This document shows, piece by piece, positions 12,494 to 22,156 of a stretch of 64,000 nucleotides of DNA. The position numbers were made by a program, and so were the translations under genes. Position 1 is the first letter of the stretch; every line of letters starts with the position of its first letter. A model generated the notes under the pieces. That model made no database searches, had not been told where the DNA came from, and was given only the letters and a program-made list of their open reading frames with translations. Source of the stretch: Eucalyptus grandis (taxonomy: Eukaryota; Streptophyta; Magnoliopsida; Myrtales; Myrtaceae). The DNA lies in contig NC_052621.1 in NCBI RefSeq assembly GCF_016545825.1, positions 16,046,910 through 16,110,909 of the forward strand. Reading direction: 5' to 3'.

Positions 12494-12526
12494 ATTTTTT
12501 TTTTTTTGAACGGAGCCCTCATAGTA

Positions 12527-15500
12527 TTAGGAGGAAAAGGCCTTACATCTCGCGGCTAGAGCATCCGCGCATAATAAGTTCAAGAGAGCGGGGGGGGAGT
12601 TAAGGGCCCAATTACACATCAAAGAGGAGGGATGATGGGCCTTGCAAGCCCAGTCAGCGACAGAATTCGCCTCTCTTCGGCAAAACCCTAGCTCGAGATT
12701 GGGAAATAGGGTTAGGAGAAAAGCTGCTTCGGCGAACAGAGAACGATCCGTCCATGGTGGCTGAGAGTGGCTGTTGAGAGTTTCGACCAGCGTAAGGTTA
12801 TCTGATTCAACGGCGATAGCTGTTGATTGGAGTCCTTGGTGCAGTAGATATCGAAGCGATAATGATAGGGCTTGAATCTCGACCTGAAGAGCAGAGACCG
12901 CGGCTACCCCTTCAGAAAACCCATCGGTAAGTCGTCCTTGATGATCCCTGCAAATACAAGCTATCGATCCTTTGTTGCTGCCTTGGTGAAATGATCCGTC
13001 GATATTGACTTTCAACACCCCAAGATCTGGAGGACGCCATAGATGGGATCGATTAATGACAAAACTGTTCCGGTGCAGGTTTGAGGCTGAGGATGATCGG
13101 TCCGCTTGAGCACCAGTTAGAGCTGCTTCTACAACTTGATGGGATTTGGGATAAGTACCTCGGAAGACGAAGGCGATCCGAGCACGCCAGATCTGCCACA
13201 AAATGTGAGAAATAAAGGCTAGCCGAGGTAAATGATTTTCTGTCCCAACCGTTGAAGTGATCCATGAATCCATACGGTTGAGATTAATGGGAAGGACAGA
13301 AAGCCGAATCTGGGGATGATTCCAAACCTGTCGAGTCCACGAGCAGAGTAATAGTAAGTGCTCTATAGTTTCTGGTGTCTTTCTTTTACACAGCGTGCAA
13401 CAGGGACTGTCTAATATATGTCGTCGATGCAGGTTCTCTCGCGTTGCCAAGGCATCATTACAGATGGACCAAAGAAATACTCGGATTTTGGGAGCTGCAG
13501 GCATTTTCCAGATAGAGCGCCATAACCAGGTAGGAGTTTGGTGTGATGTTGATGCAGATGAGGTTGTGATGGTCGATTGAGTGTGAATAAGTGCATGGTA
13601 TGCAGATTTGACCGTAAATATGCCTTGCTTTGTTGCTGTCCAAATGAATGTATCTGTGGTAAAGTGAGGTCTGAGTTGAATGTCTCTGATCTGATTAATA
13701 ATAGGCATATCAAAAAATCTGGATAACAAATCAATTCTCCATGAACTGGCAGATTGATCGATAAGATCAGCTACTAGGGTAGGTTCTTCAGGGGCTTTAG
13801 GTCCAACTAAAATTCCCATAGGAAGCCATCTGTCTTCTCTTATTTTGATGCATGATCCATCTCCCACAGACCAACTAATATGAGGTGATATTGCATCCCT
13901 GCCACATAATAAACTTTGCCAGCCCCATGAGGGGTGGGAACCCTTGTTTGCTTTTAAAAAAGTGGAAGAATGGAAATATAAACCCCTAAAAAGCTTACTC
14001 CACAAAGATGATGGCTGATTTAGTAGACGCCATGCTTGCTTACCGAGCATGGCGAGATTAAAACTCACTAAATCCCTTAATCCTAAACCACCAAGATCTT
14101 TTCGGGTTTGTAGATGATTCCAGCTTTGCCAATGCACTCCAGACCTGCTTGCATCATTACTCCACCAGAATTTAGCCATTCTTTTCTCAATAACTCTACA
14201 TAAGGATATCGGAATCTTGAACATAGACATTGCATACTGAGGGATAGATTGGATAACCGCCTTTAAGAGAACTTCTTTCCCCCCCTTAGATATAAGCTTC
14301 TCCTTCCATCCTTCTAGTTTGGCTTGGACTCTACTCAGCAGCCAAGAAAACATATCTCTTTTAGATCTTCCCCAATCAGTAGGTATCCCTAGGTACTTCC
14401 CACAACGCTGTAAAACTGGAACCCGCAATTCAGCAGCTAAATTTTCCTGAAGAGCAATAGGGCAAGAGGAACTAAAGAAAATTCCAGATTTATTTCGGTT
14501 GATTGTTTGTCCTGATGCTAGGCAATATTGATTTAGAATGTTAGAGAGGTGCTGACATTCCAAGAGGGTACCATCCAGAAAAAACACAGCATCATCGGCG
14601 AAAAACAGATGTGATAGAGTAGGACACCATTGGTTCAATTTTATCCCCTTGAGAGAGCCCATATTCATAGCATTTCTAATTAGGATAGATAAGAGGTTTG
14701 CAATAATAATAAACAAGTAAGGGGATAGGGGATCTCCCTGCCTCAGTCCACGGGAAGGTTGAAATCTTGGTGAAAACTCCCCATTCATTTTAAGAGAGAA
14801 AGAAGGCGTTGAGATACACTGCATTATTAGATGGACCCAATGTGAATGAAATCCCAATCGAAGTAGATAATCTCGGAGAAAGTCCCACTCAACACGATCA
14901 TAAGCTTTCTGCATGTCTACTTTCAGAATGGCTTTAAAATGACGCTTCCGTTGCCTTGTTTTGAGCTGGTGAATGAGTTCCTGTACTATTAGAACATTGT
15001 CCTGAATCTGTCGGCCAGCAACAAAGGCGCTCTGTTCTTCGGTGATCAGTAGAGGCAGCAGAGGTTTCAATCGATTAGCAAGCACCTTAGCGAAAATTTT
15101 GTAGATAAAGTTGCAGAGGCTAATGGGGCGGTATTGATCTAGGCATTCCGGGTGAGGAGTTTTGGGAATCGGGGTTATAGCCGTGTCTTTGTTTAGGGAT
15201 GGGGGTAGCGTGCCACTTTGAAAAAATTGCTGTACTGCCCTGTGGATGTCTGTTTTAATAATTTCCCAATGCGTTCGGTAGAATAATCCATTTAAACCAT
15301 CGGGTCCTGGTGCCTTTGAAGCACCTAGTTGAAAGGTAGTTGCACGGACCTCTTCAAGAGTAGGATGAGCGAGTAGGCCAGCATTCATTTCTGCATCCAC
15401 CATTCTTGGGCATTGATCTAATATCTGTGCATAAGGTCTAGATCCGGAAGTGGTGTATAACTGTGAGTAATAAAGGGTAGTCATATGTTTGATCTGATCA

Positions 15501-16657
15501 CAATCCCTCACCCATTGCTGATTTTCATCTTTCAATATAACAATCTGATTTCGTTGCCTTCGTTGAAGAGTAGAAGCATGGAAAAACTTAGTGTTACGGT
15601 CGCCCCATTGTAACCAGTTTATTCTCGATCGCATTGCCCAATATTGCTCCTCCCTGTGCCACGCTTGTTGAAGTTCTACTTTAATCCTCTGTTGCTGCGA
15701 TTGATTCAGAGAAGTAGGTTGCTGATTTGATAAATATTGTAACTGTTGTTCTAATTCCATTGCCTTCTGCTTGTTATGGGAGAAAACCTGGCGACTCCAC
15801 CGAGATAAAGCAATGACGACTGCACGAAGTTTGATTGGGAGAGGAGATTCCCTTCGAGAGATAGAATTCCAGGAGGACTCGATCACTGATTGACAGCTAG
15901 GATCCTGGTTCCAGAAAGCCTCAAAGGTAAAGATTCTCTTTCTCCGAGTTATGCTAGGATTTGTGTGAATGACTAGAGGGCTGTGATCTGAACCTACTGC
16001 AGGTAGGGCTGTCACTTGGGCATTGGGGTAAGAGACACGCCATTCAGAAGTACATACAGCTCGATCCAAGCGTTCCTTGACCAAGGCTTCGGCATCTCTA
16101 TTGTTTGACCACGTAAAGGCACAACCATGAGAGGGCAAATCCATCAATCTGCAGTCATTGAGGACTTCTCTAAAAGAAGAAAGGCGGTAAGAATCCGCTG
16201 GTCTGGAGCCTACTTTCTCCCATCGGTTTAAAATTTCATTAAAATCACCGAAGCACACCCAAGGTAAGACATTGAAATTGCTAAAATGGCGCAAGGTCTG
16301 CCAAAGAAACTGACGATCTTGATAGACTGCAGGGGCATGAATACAAGAAATCCGCATTGATCTGGCTTCAGAGGTGTCAAAACAGGTAAAATCCAGAAGA
16401 TGCGGAGAGGAAAAGAAATCTGACAGAGAGAGCCCTGCATTCCAAAAAAGAGCTAAACCACCAGCTAATCCAACAGGGGTGACTAGCTTGTGATGCAAAA
16501 AACCCGAAGACCTTTTCAACCGAAGGAGAACTTCATCAGCATTTTTCGTCTCCATCAAAAATAAGAGGTCAGGTTTTTCCTTAGCCAAAAGGGCTTTTAA
16601 AGATAGGACTGTCAGGGGATTGCCCAAACCCCGACAGTTCCAACCTATAAGTTTCAT
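12527..16657 (-). CDS. LINE ORF2: endonuclease, reverse transcriptase, RNase H
   Basis: This is an uninterrupted 1,376-codon frame. Residues 1-230 are an APE-type endonuclease, with WNCRG (Asn7), ET (Glu36), GDFNE (137-141) and SDH (223-225). Residues about 490-760 are the reverse transcriptase, with the catalytic Asp581 in KVDMQKAYD and the FADD box at 686-689. Residues 1043-1105 are the zf-RVT zinc-binding domain (Cys1087, Cys1090, His1100, Cys1105). Residues 1213-1340 are a type I RNase H with a complete acidic set (Asp1220, Glu1260, Asp1286, Asp1335). This domain order is that of plant L1 elements that acquired RNase H. The protein would nick target DNA and prime reverse transcription from it. 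The start ATG follows directly after the ORF1 remnant. All the catalytic residues I looked for are present, so the protein could be active if it is expressed. Loss of ORF1 may still prevent autonomous movement. Confidence 0.96.
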   Translation of the reverse strand: MKLIGWNCRGLGNPLTVLSLKALLAKEKPDLLFLMETKNADEVLLRLKRSSGFLHHKLVTPVGLAGGLALFWNAGLSLSDFFSSPHLLDFTCFDTSEARSMRISCIHAPAVYQDRQFLWQTLRHFSNFNVLPWVCFGDFNEILNRWEKVGSRPADSYRLSSFREVLNDCRLMDLPSHGCAFTWSNNRDAEALVKERLDRAVCTSEWRVSYPNAQVTALPAVGSDHSPLVIHTNPSITRRKRIFTFEAFWNQDPSCQSVIESSWNSISRRESPLPIKLRAVVIALSRWSRQVFSHNKQKAMELEQQLQYLSNQQPTSLNQSQQQRIKVELQQAWHREEQYWAMRSRINWLQWGDRNTKFFHASTLQRRQRNQIVILKDENQQWVRDCDQIKHMTTLYYSQLYTTSGSRPYAQILDQCPRMVDAEMNAGLLAHPTLEEVRATTFQLGASKAPGPDGLNGLFYRTHWEIIKTDIHRAVQQFFQSGTLPPSLNKDTAITPIPKTPHPECLDQYRPISLCNFIYKIFAKVLANRLKPLLPLLITEEQSAFVAGRQIQDNVLIVQELIHQLKTRQRKRHFKAILKVDMQKAYDRVEWDFLRDYLLRLGFHSHWVHLIMQCISTPSFSLKMNGEFSPRFQPSRGLRQGDPLSPYLFIIIANLLSILIRNAMNMGSLKGIKLNQWCPTLSHLFFADDAVFFLDGTLLECQHLSNILNQYCLASGQTINRNKSGIFFSSSCPIALQENLAAELRVPVLQRCGKYLGIPTDWGRSKRDMFSWLLSRVQAKLEGWKEKLISKGGKEVLLKAVIQSIPQYAMSMFKIPISLCRVIEKRMAKFWWSNDASRSGVHWQSWNHLQTRKDLGGLGLRDLVSFNLAMLGKQAWRLLNQPSSLWSKLFRGLYFHSSTFLKANKGSHPSWGWQSLLCGRDAISPHISWSVGDGSCIKIREDRWLPMGILVGPKAPEEPTLVADLIDQSASSWRIDLLSRFFDMPIINQIRDIQLRPHFTTDTFIWTATKQGIFTVKSAYHALIHTQSTITTSSASTSHQTPTWLWRSIWKMPAAPKIRVFLWSICNDALATRENLHRRHILDSPCCTLCKRKTPETIEHLLLLCSWTRQVWNHPQIRLSVLPINLNRMDSWITSTVGTENHLPRLAFISHILWQIWRARIAFVFRGTYPKSHQVVEAALTGAQADRSSSASNLHRNSFVINRSHLWRPPDLGVLKVNIDGSFHQGSNKGSIACICRDHQGRLTDGFSEGVAAVSALQVEIQALSLSLRYLLHQGLQSTAIAVESDNLTLVETLNSHSQPPWTDRSLFAEAAFLLTLFPNLELGFCRREANSVADWACKAHHPSSLMCNWALNSPPALLNLLCADALAARCKAFSS

Positions 16658-17899
16658 CTTTGATCTGGTGACTGTTTAGGGCCAGCCACCGTCGCCCGGA
16701 ATACTTCTTCAGACGCCTCCAAAATTGGCGTGTCCAACAAAAGCGAGTCATCATAGCCCCCCGAATATCCTTCTGGTAAGTCATAGGGATTATAGCGCCT
16801 GGGTTTCTTTGAAGGACTAATCTTACTTACTGGTCGTATACTTTGCCCTTTTTTTTTTCTGAGGAGATAATACTGGCCATTTCACTCCCTTCATCTTCTC
16901 GGTGGCAGGGATTAAAGCAGTGGTTAAGGTTCGTGGCTCGGTGGGAGGTATGGTTGATGAATCAGTTGTGTTCTGATTTGAGAAGGGAATGACAGGGTGT
17001 GGTTGGGTGGTTGTTCTTGGAATTGGTGGTAAAAGAAGAGGAAGAGGACGAATCTCGGAGGGAGGAGTTTCGGTATAGATTCATCTCTATCTTCCTCCAA
17101 AATAGTTGGGCCGTAATAACATTTCCAAAGAAGGGCTGTACTTTTGAATTTCAGCTTTTAGCCGGGGGCCGTAAGGAGTAGAGTCGGATTCATGGATCAT
17201 TTTCTCCTCAAACGGAATAGAAGGACGGAATCGCATAATGGCCTAGACGTCCACAAGAATAGCGATGCGAGGTAATCTTTCATACCGAAAATCCAACCAC
17301 AAAGTTCGATTTTTAAGTTTAATGAGTCGACCAACCTTTAATGGTTCAGATAAATCCAGTTCAACACGAGCACGGCAAGCCTTCAGGGCTGAACCAGAGG
17401 CAAACTCAGATTTTACATGCGAACGAGCCTCTTTTGAACTAACAGCTTTGCGTATCATATCATCGCACAACATTCCGGAGGTAATCCTATGACTTGAACC
17501 CAAAATGCACAGGTAGCAAAGTCGTAACAGTGAAGAGGGGTATTAGCTATCCATGGTTTGAAATTTATTAGATGTCCTGAAAATTGCCAAGGACCTGTGT
17601 CCAGAATTCTCTGTTTTTCAGCTTGCGATTTGAATTTGGCTAAATAAATACCATCTTCTCTCTAAGTGATGTCCACTTGGTCCAACCGCCATGCCCTCTT
17701 CAAGACAGACTGAAAAGCTGGGAAATTAAAGGAAGGGTTGGAGTGGACTTTACCAACCAGCAGTAACTTGCATTCCTCAACGGCACCCGTGTACGGGTTC
17801 AACCGACCAGTCTTCGATTGCTTTTTCTGTTGACAATCGACCCAGTTTTTGACAAAGGGCTACAATTCTAGATGCATCAGGATCATCGTCTGTGGCCAT
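16658..17899 (-). pseudogene. LINE ORF1 (DUF4283/zinc-knuckle protein), broken
   Basis: Starting from an ATG at 17,899 on the minus strand, the first frame reads MATDDDPDASRIVALCQKLG and stops after about 41 codons. A one-base shift restores the typical plant LINE ORF1 text (CKLLLVGKVHSNPSFNFPAF, then LKRAWRL), until an in-frame TAG just before a REDGIYLAKFKS segment. At 17,243-17,503 an open frame carries the ARVELDLSEPLKVGRLIKL region that normally precedes the zinc knuckle. A further shift is then needed to read SCGRLGHY, a damaged CCHC knuckle. The tail is Pro- and Ser-rich. ORF1 proteins bind the element RNA. At least two frameshifts and one stop make this copy non-functional, in contrast with the clean ORF2. 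Confidence 0.8.
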
Positions 17900-17910
17900 C
17901 GGCGAAGAAA

Positions 17911-18028
17911 GAGGGTCGACTTAACTGATGAAGGTCTGTGACATCAAAAGTATCGACATGCAGATGAAAGAGGGTCGACGTAACCGATGAAAGTCTGTGG
18001 CATCAAAATTTTCGACATGCAGATGAAA
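17911..18028 (-). repeat. 59-bp tandem repeat in the LINE 5' leader
   Basis: Two adjacent copies (17,911-17,969 and 17,970-18,028) share GAGGGTCGAC, then a segment containing GATGAA, TCTGTG and CATCAAAA, and end in CGACATGCAGATG. Tandem repeats in LINE leaders often carry promoter activity; that role is inferred here. Confidence 0.8.
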
Positions 18029-18281
18029 AGGAGGGAAGATTTTGGGAAAACAGAAACCCTCTGAATAGGAAAAAGAAGATGACTAGCGAGGTCTGGGTGT
18101 GAAGACGATGACAAAGTACTTAGAGATTGCCATTCGCAGTTCCGTAGAGAGTGGGTGAAGATTGTGGAGAAGGAGCTAAGAAGGAACTAAGAAGAAGGAA
18201 CTCTATCCTGCCGATAGAGAAGAACTCGACAAACGACGAGAGGATCTCGACAAGACGAGAGGCTTTGTGAGATGCATGATT

Positions 18282-18296
18282 AGAAATTAACAATAT
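18282..18296. repeat. LINE target-site duplication, right copy
   Basis: AGAAATTAACAATAT, identical to 12,479-12,493. Confidence 0.95.
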
Positions 18297-19154
18297 TCAG
18301 TCGTTGAAATTAGGTCAGTATCATCACTTAAAATTGTCAGTACTTGATATTTAGTGGTTAGAATATCAACAATTATTTTTCATATTTATCAAACAAGCCC
18401 CTATACTTCATTAAATTAGTTGACGACTTATGTGGCTCTTGCCATGTGATTTGAAAAAACCCAGCCAACAGAATAGGAATTAAGAATCAAACTAAACTTA
18501 AAGTAGAGAGAGGAAAATAAAAAAGTAGAGAAAACAGATGTGATGTTCTATCTTCCTCAAGTCTTCATCGTCTTCAACCAAGTCAAAATCCATCAAATGG
18601 TTCCTTTGAATCGTCGATGTAGGGTTGCTTTCGTCCGCTTGAGAAATGTTGTTGTTCCTCATAGCTCATTAATTTTTCATCGTCTGTGAAGCTCATACCG
18701 ATTTAGCTCCCATTGTCGCCCTCGATCTGCTCCATTGGTGTTTCGCCGTTGCCCGTGTCTCTCCCCAGCATACTTTTTCAGGGATTGCGTGCTCCGAGTC
18801 GTAAGCCAAGCGCCTTCATCCTTACGAACCATAACCCATTTCACGGGTTCTCTCACCTTCTTTCTTGTCCTCTAAAGGGAATTCCATTAAATTTACGTAA
18901 GTTAAAAAATGATAAACATCACGTGGGAAGCATGTTCCCATTAGATCCATCGTGGAAGACGTGCAAAATCTTCATCTACCAAAACGTTGTTAGTCCCTTG
19001 CCTTCAATAATTGAATAGTACATGATGGAGATGTGCATAAGTTGGTGTTCGGCTGACAAGACGAGCAAGACATCCAATTCAATTTTAATTCTATTGATTT
19101 GTCTCTATTTAGCCGACGTAAGCCTATCTCGCAGAATCCATGTGAATTACCAAA
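18297..19154. other. Intergenic, no gene recognised
   Basis: A 101-codon plus-strand frame at 18,713-19,018 lies in a moderately GC-richer patch. It encodes a Ser/Pro-rich peptide with no recognised domain and no supporting context. I do not consider it a gene. Confidence 0.25.
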
Positions 19155-19850
19155 CAAGTTCTAAACATATTAAAATTATGCTAATTCAGTTATAATTGAT
19201 CAATTTAGTTCATTCAGTCAATATTGCCAGAAATTGCTAATGTAGCATCGTTGACATTGATGTGAACAATTTTTTTTTTTATAATTTTTTAAAAAATTAT
19301 TCTTATTTTTTTTATCATTTTTCAAAAAAATTATTCTTATTTTTTTTATCATTTTCTTTCCTTTTTTTCATTTATTTTAAAATTTTCATTTTGGCTGGCA
19401 AGGTCCGTGAGCAAGGCGAGAACAAGTGATCATAGCAGCTCAATTACGGATTTCAATATTTGGGGAGCTCGATATGATGATTTGGACCAAAGTTTGATTT
19501 GAACTTAAAATATTTGCCCAGAAAGATGGCTGTTATTGCTCGCTCGTCCACACCTTGCTCACAGCCTTTGGTGAGGTCAAGCCTTATCCTTGTTGACCAC
19601 AATGAGAAACAAAAAATAAAAAGGAATAAAAGAGAAAATAATAAAAAAATCATAATATTTTTAGAAAACTATGAACGTAAATGCTGGTGGTGCTACGTCA
19701 ATGATTTCTAGCCAAAATTAGTCAGATGGATTGAATTAGTGAATTGTCAAAAAATTTAAGATTAAATTAGTCAAATTAAAAGATTTAGGACTAAATACAC
19801 AATTACAATAGTTTATAATTTTTTTGATAATTTTTCACCAAAATCCCATG
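19155..19850. mobile_element. Non-autonomous TIR element (long inverted ends)
   Basis: The two ends are imperfect long inverted repeats. The left end contains ATTGCCAGAAATTGCTAATG, GTAGCATCG and TTGACATTGATG. The right end contains the inverted GTGCTACGTCAATGATTTC, TAGCCAAAATTAGTC and a long AT-rich arm. The same sub-terminal phrases occur in elements at 24.4-25.3 and 27.4-28.8 kb. There is no transposase. The long ends resemble Mutator-like non-autonomous elements; no target duplication was resolved. Confidence 0.55.
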
Positions 19851-19899
19851 ACCATTTCAATCCTTATTGAGCCACCTACTCGAGCACTACCCATATCTA

Positions 19900-20530
19900 G
19901 GGTTAAATATCATGAAATCTGTACATTGGTACACATGTAACAAATTTAATCTAAGCTAATTTTTTGAACCAAAAAGCCCCAAATTGGTACACCTACAATA
20001 AATTTAGCCCAAACTGTTTTTTTGACCACCAAAAACTCTAAACTGATACACTTATGACAAATTTACACTAAACTACTATAACTATGATAAATTTATCATT
20101 CGTTAATTTTTGTTAAATTTTACAATCAAATTGTTGAGTTAAAGACTCGAGACAGTTGATAAGTATACTAATTTGAGAGTTTACCCTCCGTTTGTCATAG
20201 GTGCACTAGTTTTATAGTTTTTAGTGATATTAATCCAATTTAACAAATGATTAGTCAAAAATATATCAGTTTGGATTTTTGGGTATCAAAAAATTGGTTT
20301 GATACAAGTTTATCATAAGTATACTAGTTTGAGATTTTTAGTGATAAAAAAATTAGTTTAGAGTAAATTTGTCGCGTGTGTATCAATTTGAGATTTTTTG
20401 TAATTAAAAACTTAGTTTGGAGTAAATTTATTAAAGGTGTATCAGTTTGAGATTTTTTATGGCTAAAAAATTAGTTTGAAATAAATTTGTCACATATATA
20501 CAAGTTTGGAATTCTTCATGATATTAACCC
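19900..20530. mobile_element. Foldback-like element with internal subrepeats
   Basis: The outer ends are inverted: GGGTTAAATATCATGAA on the left, and the complement of GGGTTAATATCATGAAG on the right. Inside, a degenerate unit of roughly 60-90 bp (TATCAGTTTGAGATTTTT...AATTAGTTTGGAGTAAATTTGTC) is repeated about four times in the right arm. It is repeated about three times in inverted orientation in the left arm. The arms meet near 20,100-20,170. This modular inverted-repeat layout is that of foldback/MULE-derived elements. There is no coding sequence. Confidence 0.7.
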
Positions 20531-21640
20531 AACAATCCATCGAAAGGGGAAATCCAATGGACTTGTCTAGACATAGTTTTCCTCTCTCTCTCGTTCCTCT
20601 GTGGGTTATAAGTTTGACTGGGAAAAAGGGACCACCTCACCCCCCCCCAACAAAAAAAAAAAGGAAGAAGATGACGACCGGAGAGAACAAGAAATTCCCA
20701 TCTCCAATCCGCTGCGTCTGCTTTTTTTGTGATCCCTTATCATTTTGGAAATTGAGTTTGAGTGTGATTGAAACAATTTTCCGCAAATTCATTCTCTGAA
20801 CTTTTATATGATTGATTTGCTTGAAATTAATAGTCATTGAAAACCATTCATGCTAATAAAAAAATGTGTATACTTAATTAGGAAAAATGAACTCCCTAAC
20901 TTAAAAATGAGAAAATATTTTCTTAAAATAATGATTTTTAAGCAATTTTCTTTATTGTGAAGTTTTTCTCAAAACAAACACAATCTTAATGTGTAAAGGT
21001 AACTCAGACTAATTTCTTGAAACCTGTGTCTTTATCTTGATAAATTTTCGCCATGGACTTTTCACAACATATATTAGAAAAGTTTGATGCTGAAGCTAAT
21101 GCTTTATAACATAGACCGATAAAATTATGATAAACATCCAAAAAAATAAACATTACATCATAAAATTCTAGAAGGATTTTATTCTCAACCCAAAACATTT
21201 TTAGTAGTGCGAACTAGAGCGCTCCACCATTTCAGAAGGGAGAGAGAAGTGGGAAAGAATAAATTCTACGAAAATAACTGTGTCGTTACTTAATCTTTCC
21301 ATTATTACTAAAAATTGCACATGCATTTTGTCTATACAACAAATTAACATTTAAAAATGTTGTACAATTGACTCGTTATGAATATTATTATTTATGGAAG
21401 GAAATTATCACCATAATATTGAGAAATTGTGCATACATATATACTGAACGGAAAATATTTCAAGATCTGAAATTTTTTGGCAAGGTTGTTCATCAGATAG
21501 AGAAACTGTTCAAATTTCAAGATTGAAAGGTTTATTAAATAAAATTATTAATTTACACATATGTCCATGGATAGAATATTTACAAAATAACTACTAGAGT
21601 GCATCTTGGGGAAGAAAAAAGGACCACGAGCTCTTAAAAA
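20531..21640. other. Intergenic, no gene seen
   Basis: AT-rich DNA with a C-run followed by an A-run at 20,640-20,662. Short open frames on both strands have no recognisable content. Confidence 0.3.
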
Positions 21641-22085
21641 TAGGGGGGGTGCAATGGAAACCGCCCAAATTGAGAACTGCCCAAACCGGATTGAACCGGC
21701 CGACTTTGGGCGGTTCCCAAAAAGACAGCAGTTCGATTCCTGATTCCCCTTGGAACCAGTGGCTGATCGGTCTAGTTCTCGATTCTAAGGTGGGAATCAG
21801 ACTGACTAGACAAACCAGATCAGACCAATTGGACTAGATCGATTATATATATAATATATTTTTAAATTTCTTAAGAAACAAACCATAATTTATCACAATT
21901 TCTCCCATCTTTCATTTTATTTTTGGCCCAAAACAATTAATTTACTAGTTACACCGCACCTGTTGATTGGTCCAATTCCTGAACCTAGGATTAGTCGATC
22001 CGATTCCCAATCCCAAAATCTAGGAACTAACCCTTTCGGTCCGATTCTCGGTTGGACCAGACTAGGAATCAATTAGTCCTACTTA
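21641..22085. mobile_element. Possible hAT-like non-autonomous remnant
   Basis: The stretch starts with TAGGGGGGGTGCAATGG. It contains many short motifs of the kind GGTTCC, GGACCA, GATTCC and CGGTCC in both orientations, like the hAT-like elements at 47.5-49.8 kb. I could not define the right end or a target duplication. Confidence 0.35.
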
Positions 22086-22111
22086 AAAGTAAGAGGCATT
22101 CCTTGCTTTAT

Positions 22112-22114
<3 letters not shown>

Positions 22115-22154
<40 letters not shown>
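22115..22154. repeat. (AT)n microsatellite
   Basis: An uninterrupted 40-bp AT dinucleotide run. Confidence 0.95.

Positions 22155-22156
<2 letters not shown>

Larger units (their letters stand above)
12494..18281 (-). mobile_element. Full-length L1-type LINE with RNase H
   Basis: The element is 5.79 kb long and is bounded by an exact 15-bp target-site duplication (12,479-12,493 and 18,282-18,296). Its 3' end is a poly(A) tail, seen as a T-run at 12,495-12,507 on the plus strand. In element orientation it has a leader of about 380 bp with two copies of a 59-bp repeat, then ORF1 (broken by frameshifts), then a long intact ORF2. The exact target duplication, the retained poly(A) and the open ORF2 argue for a fairly recent insertion. 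Related 3' fragments exist in the window at 4,188-5,715. Confidence 0.96.
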
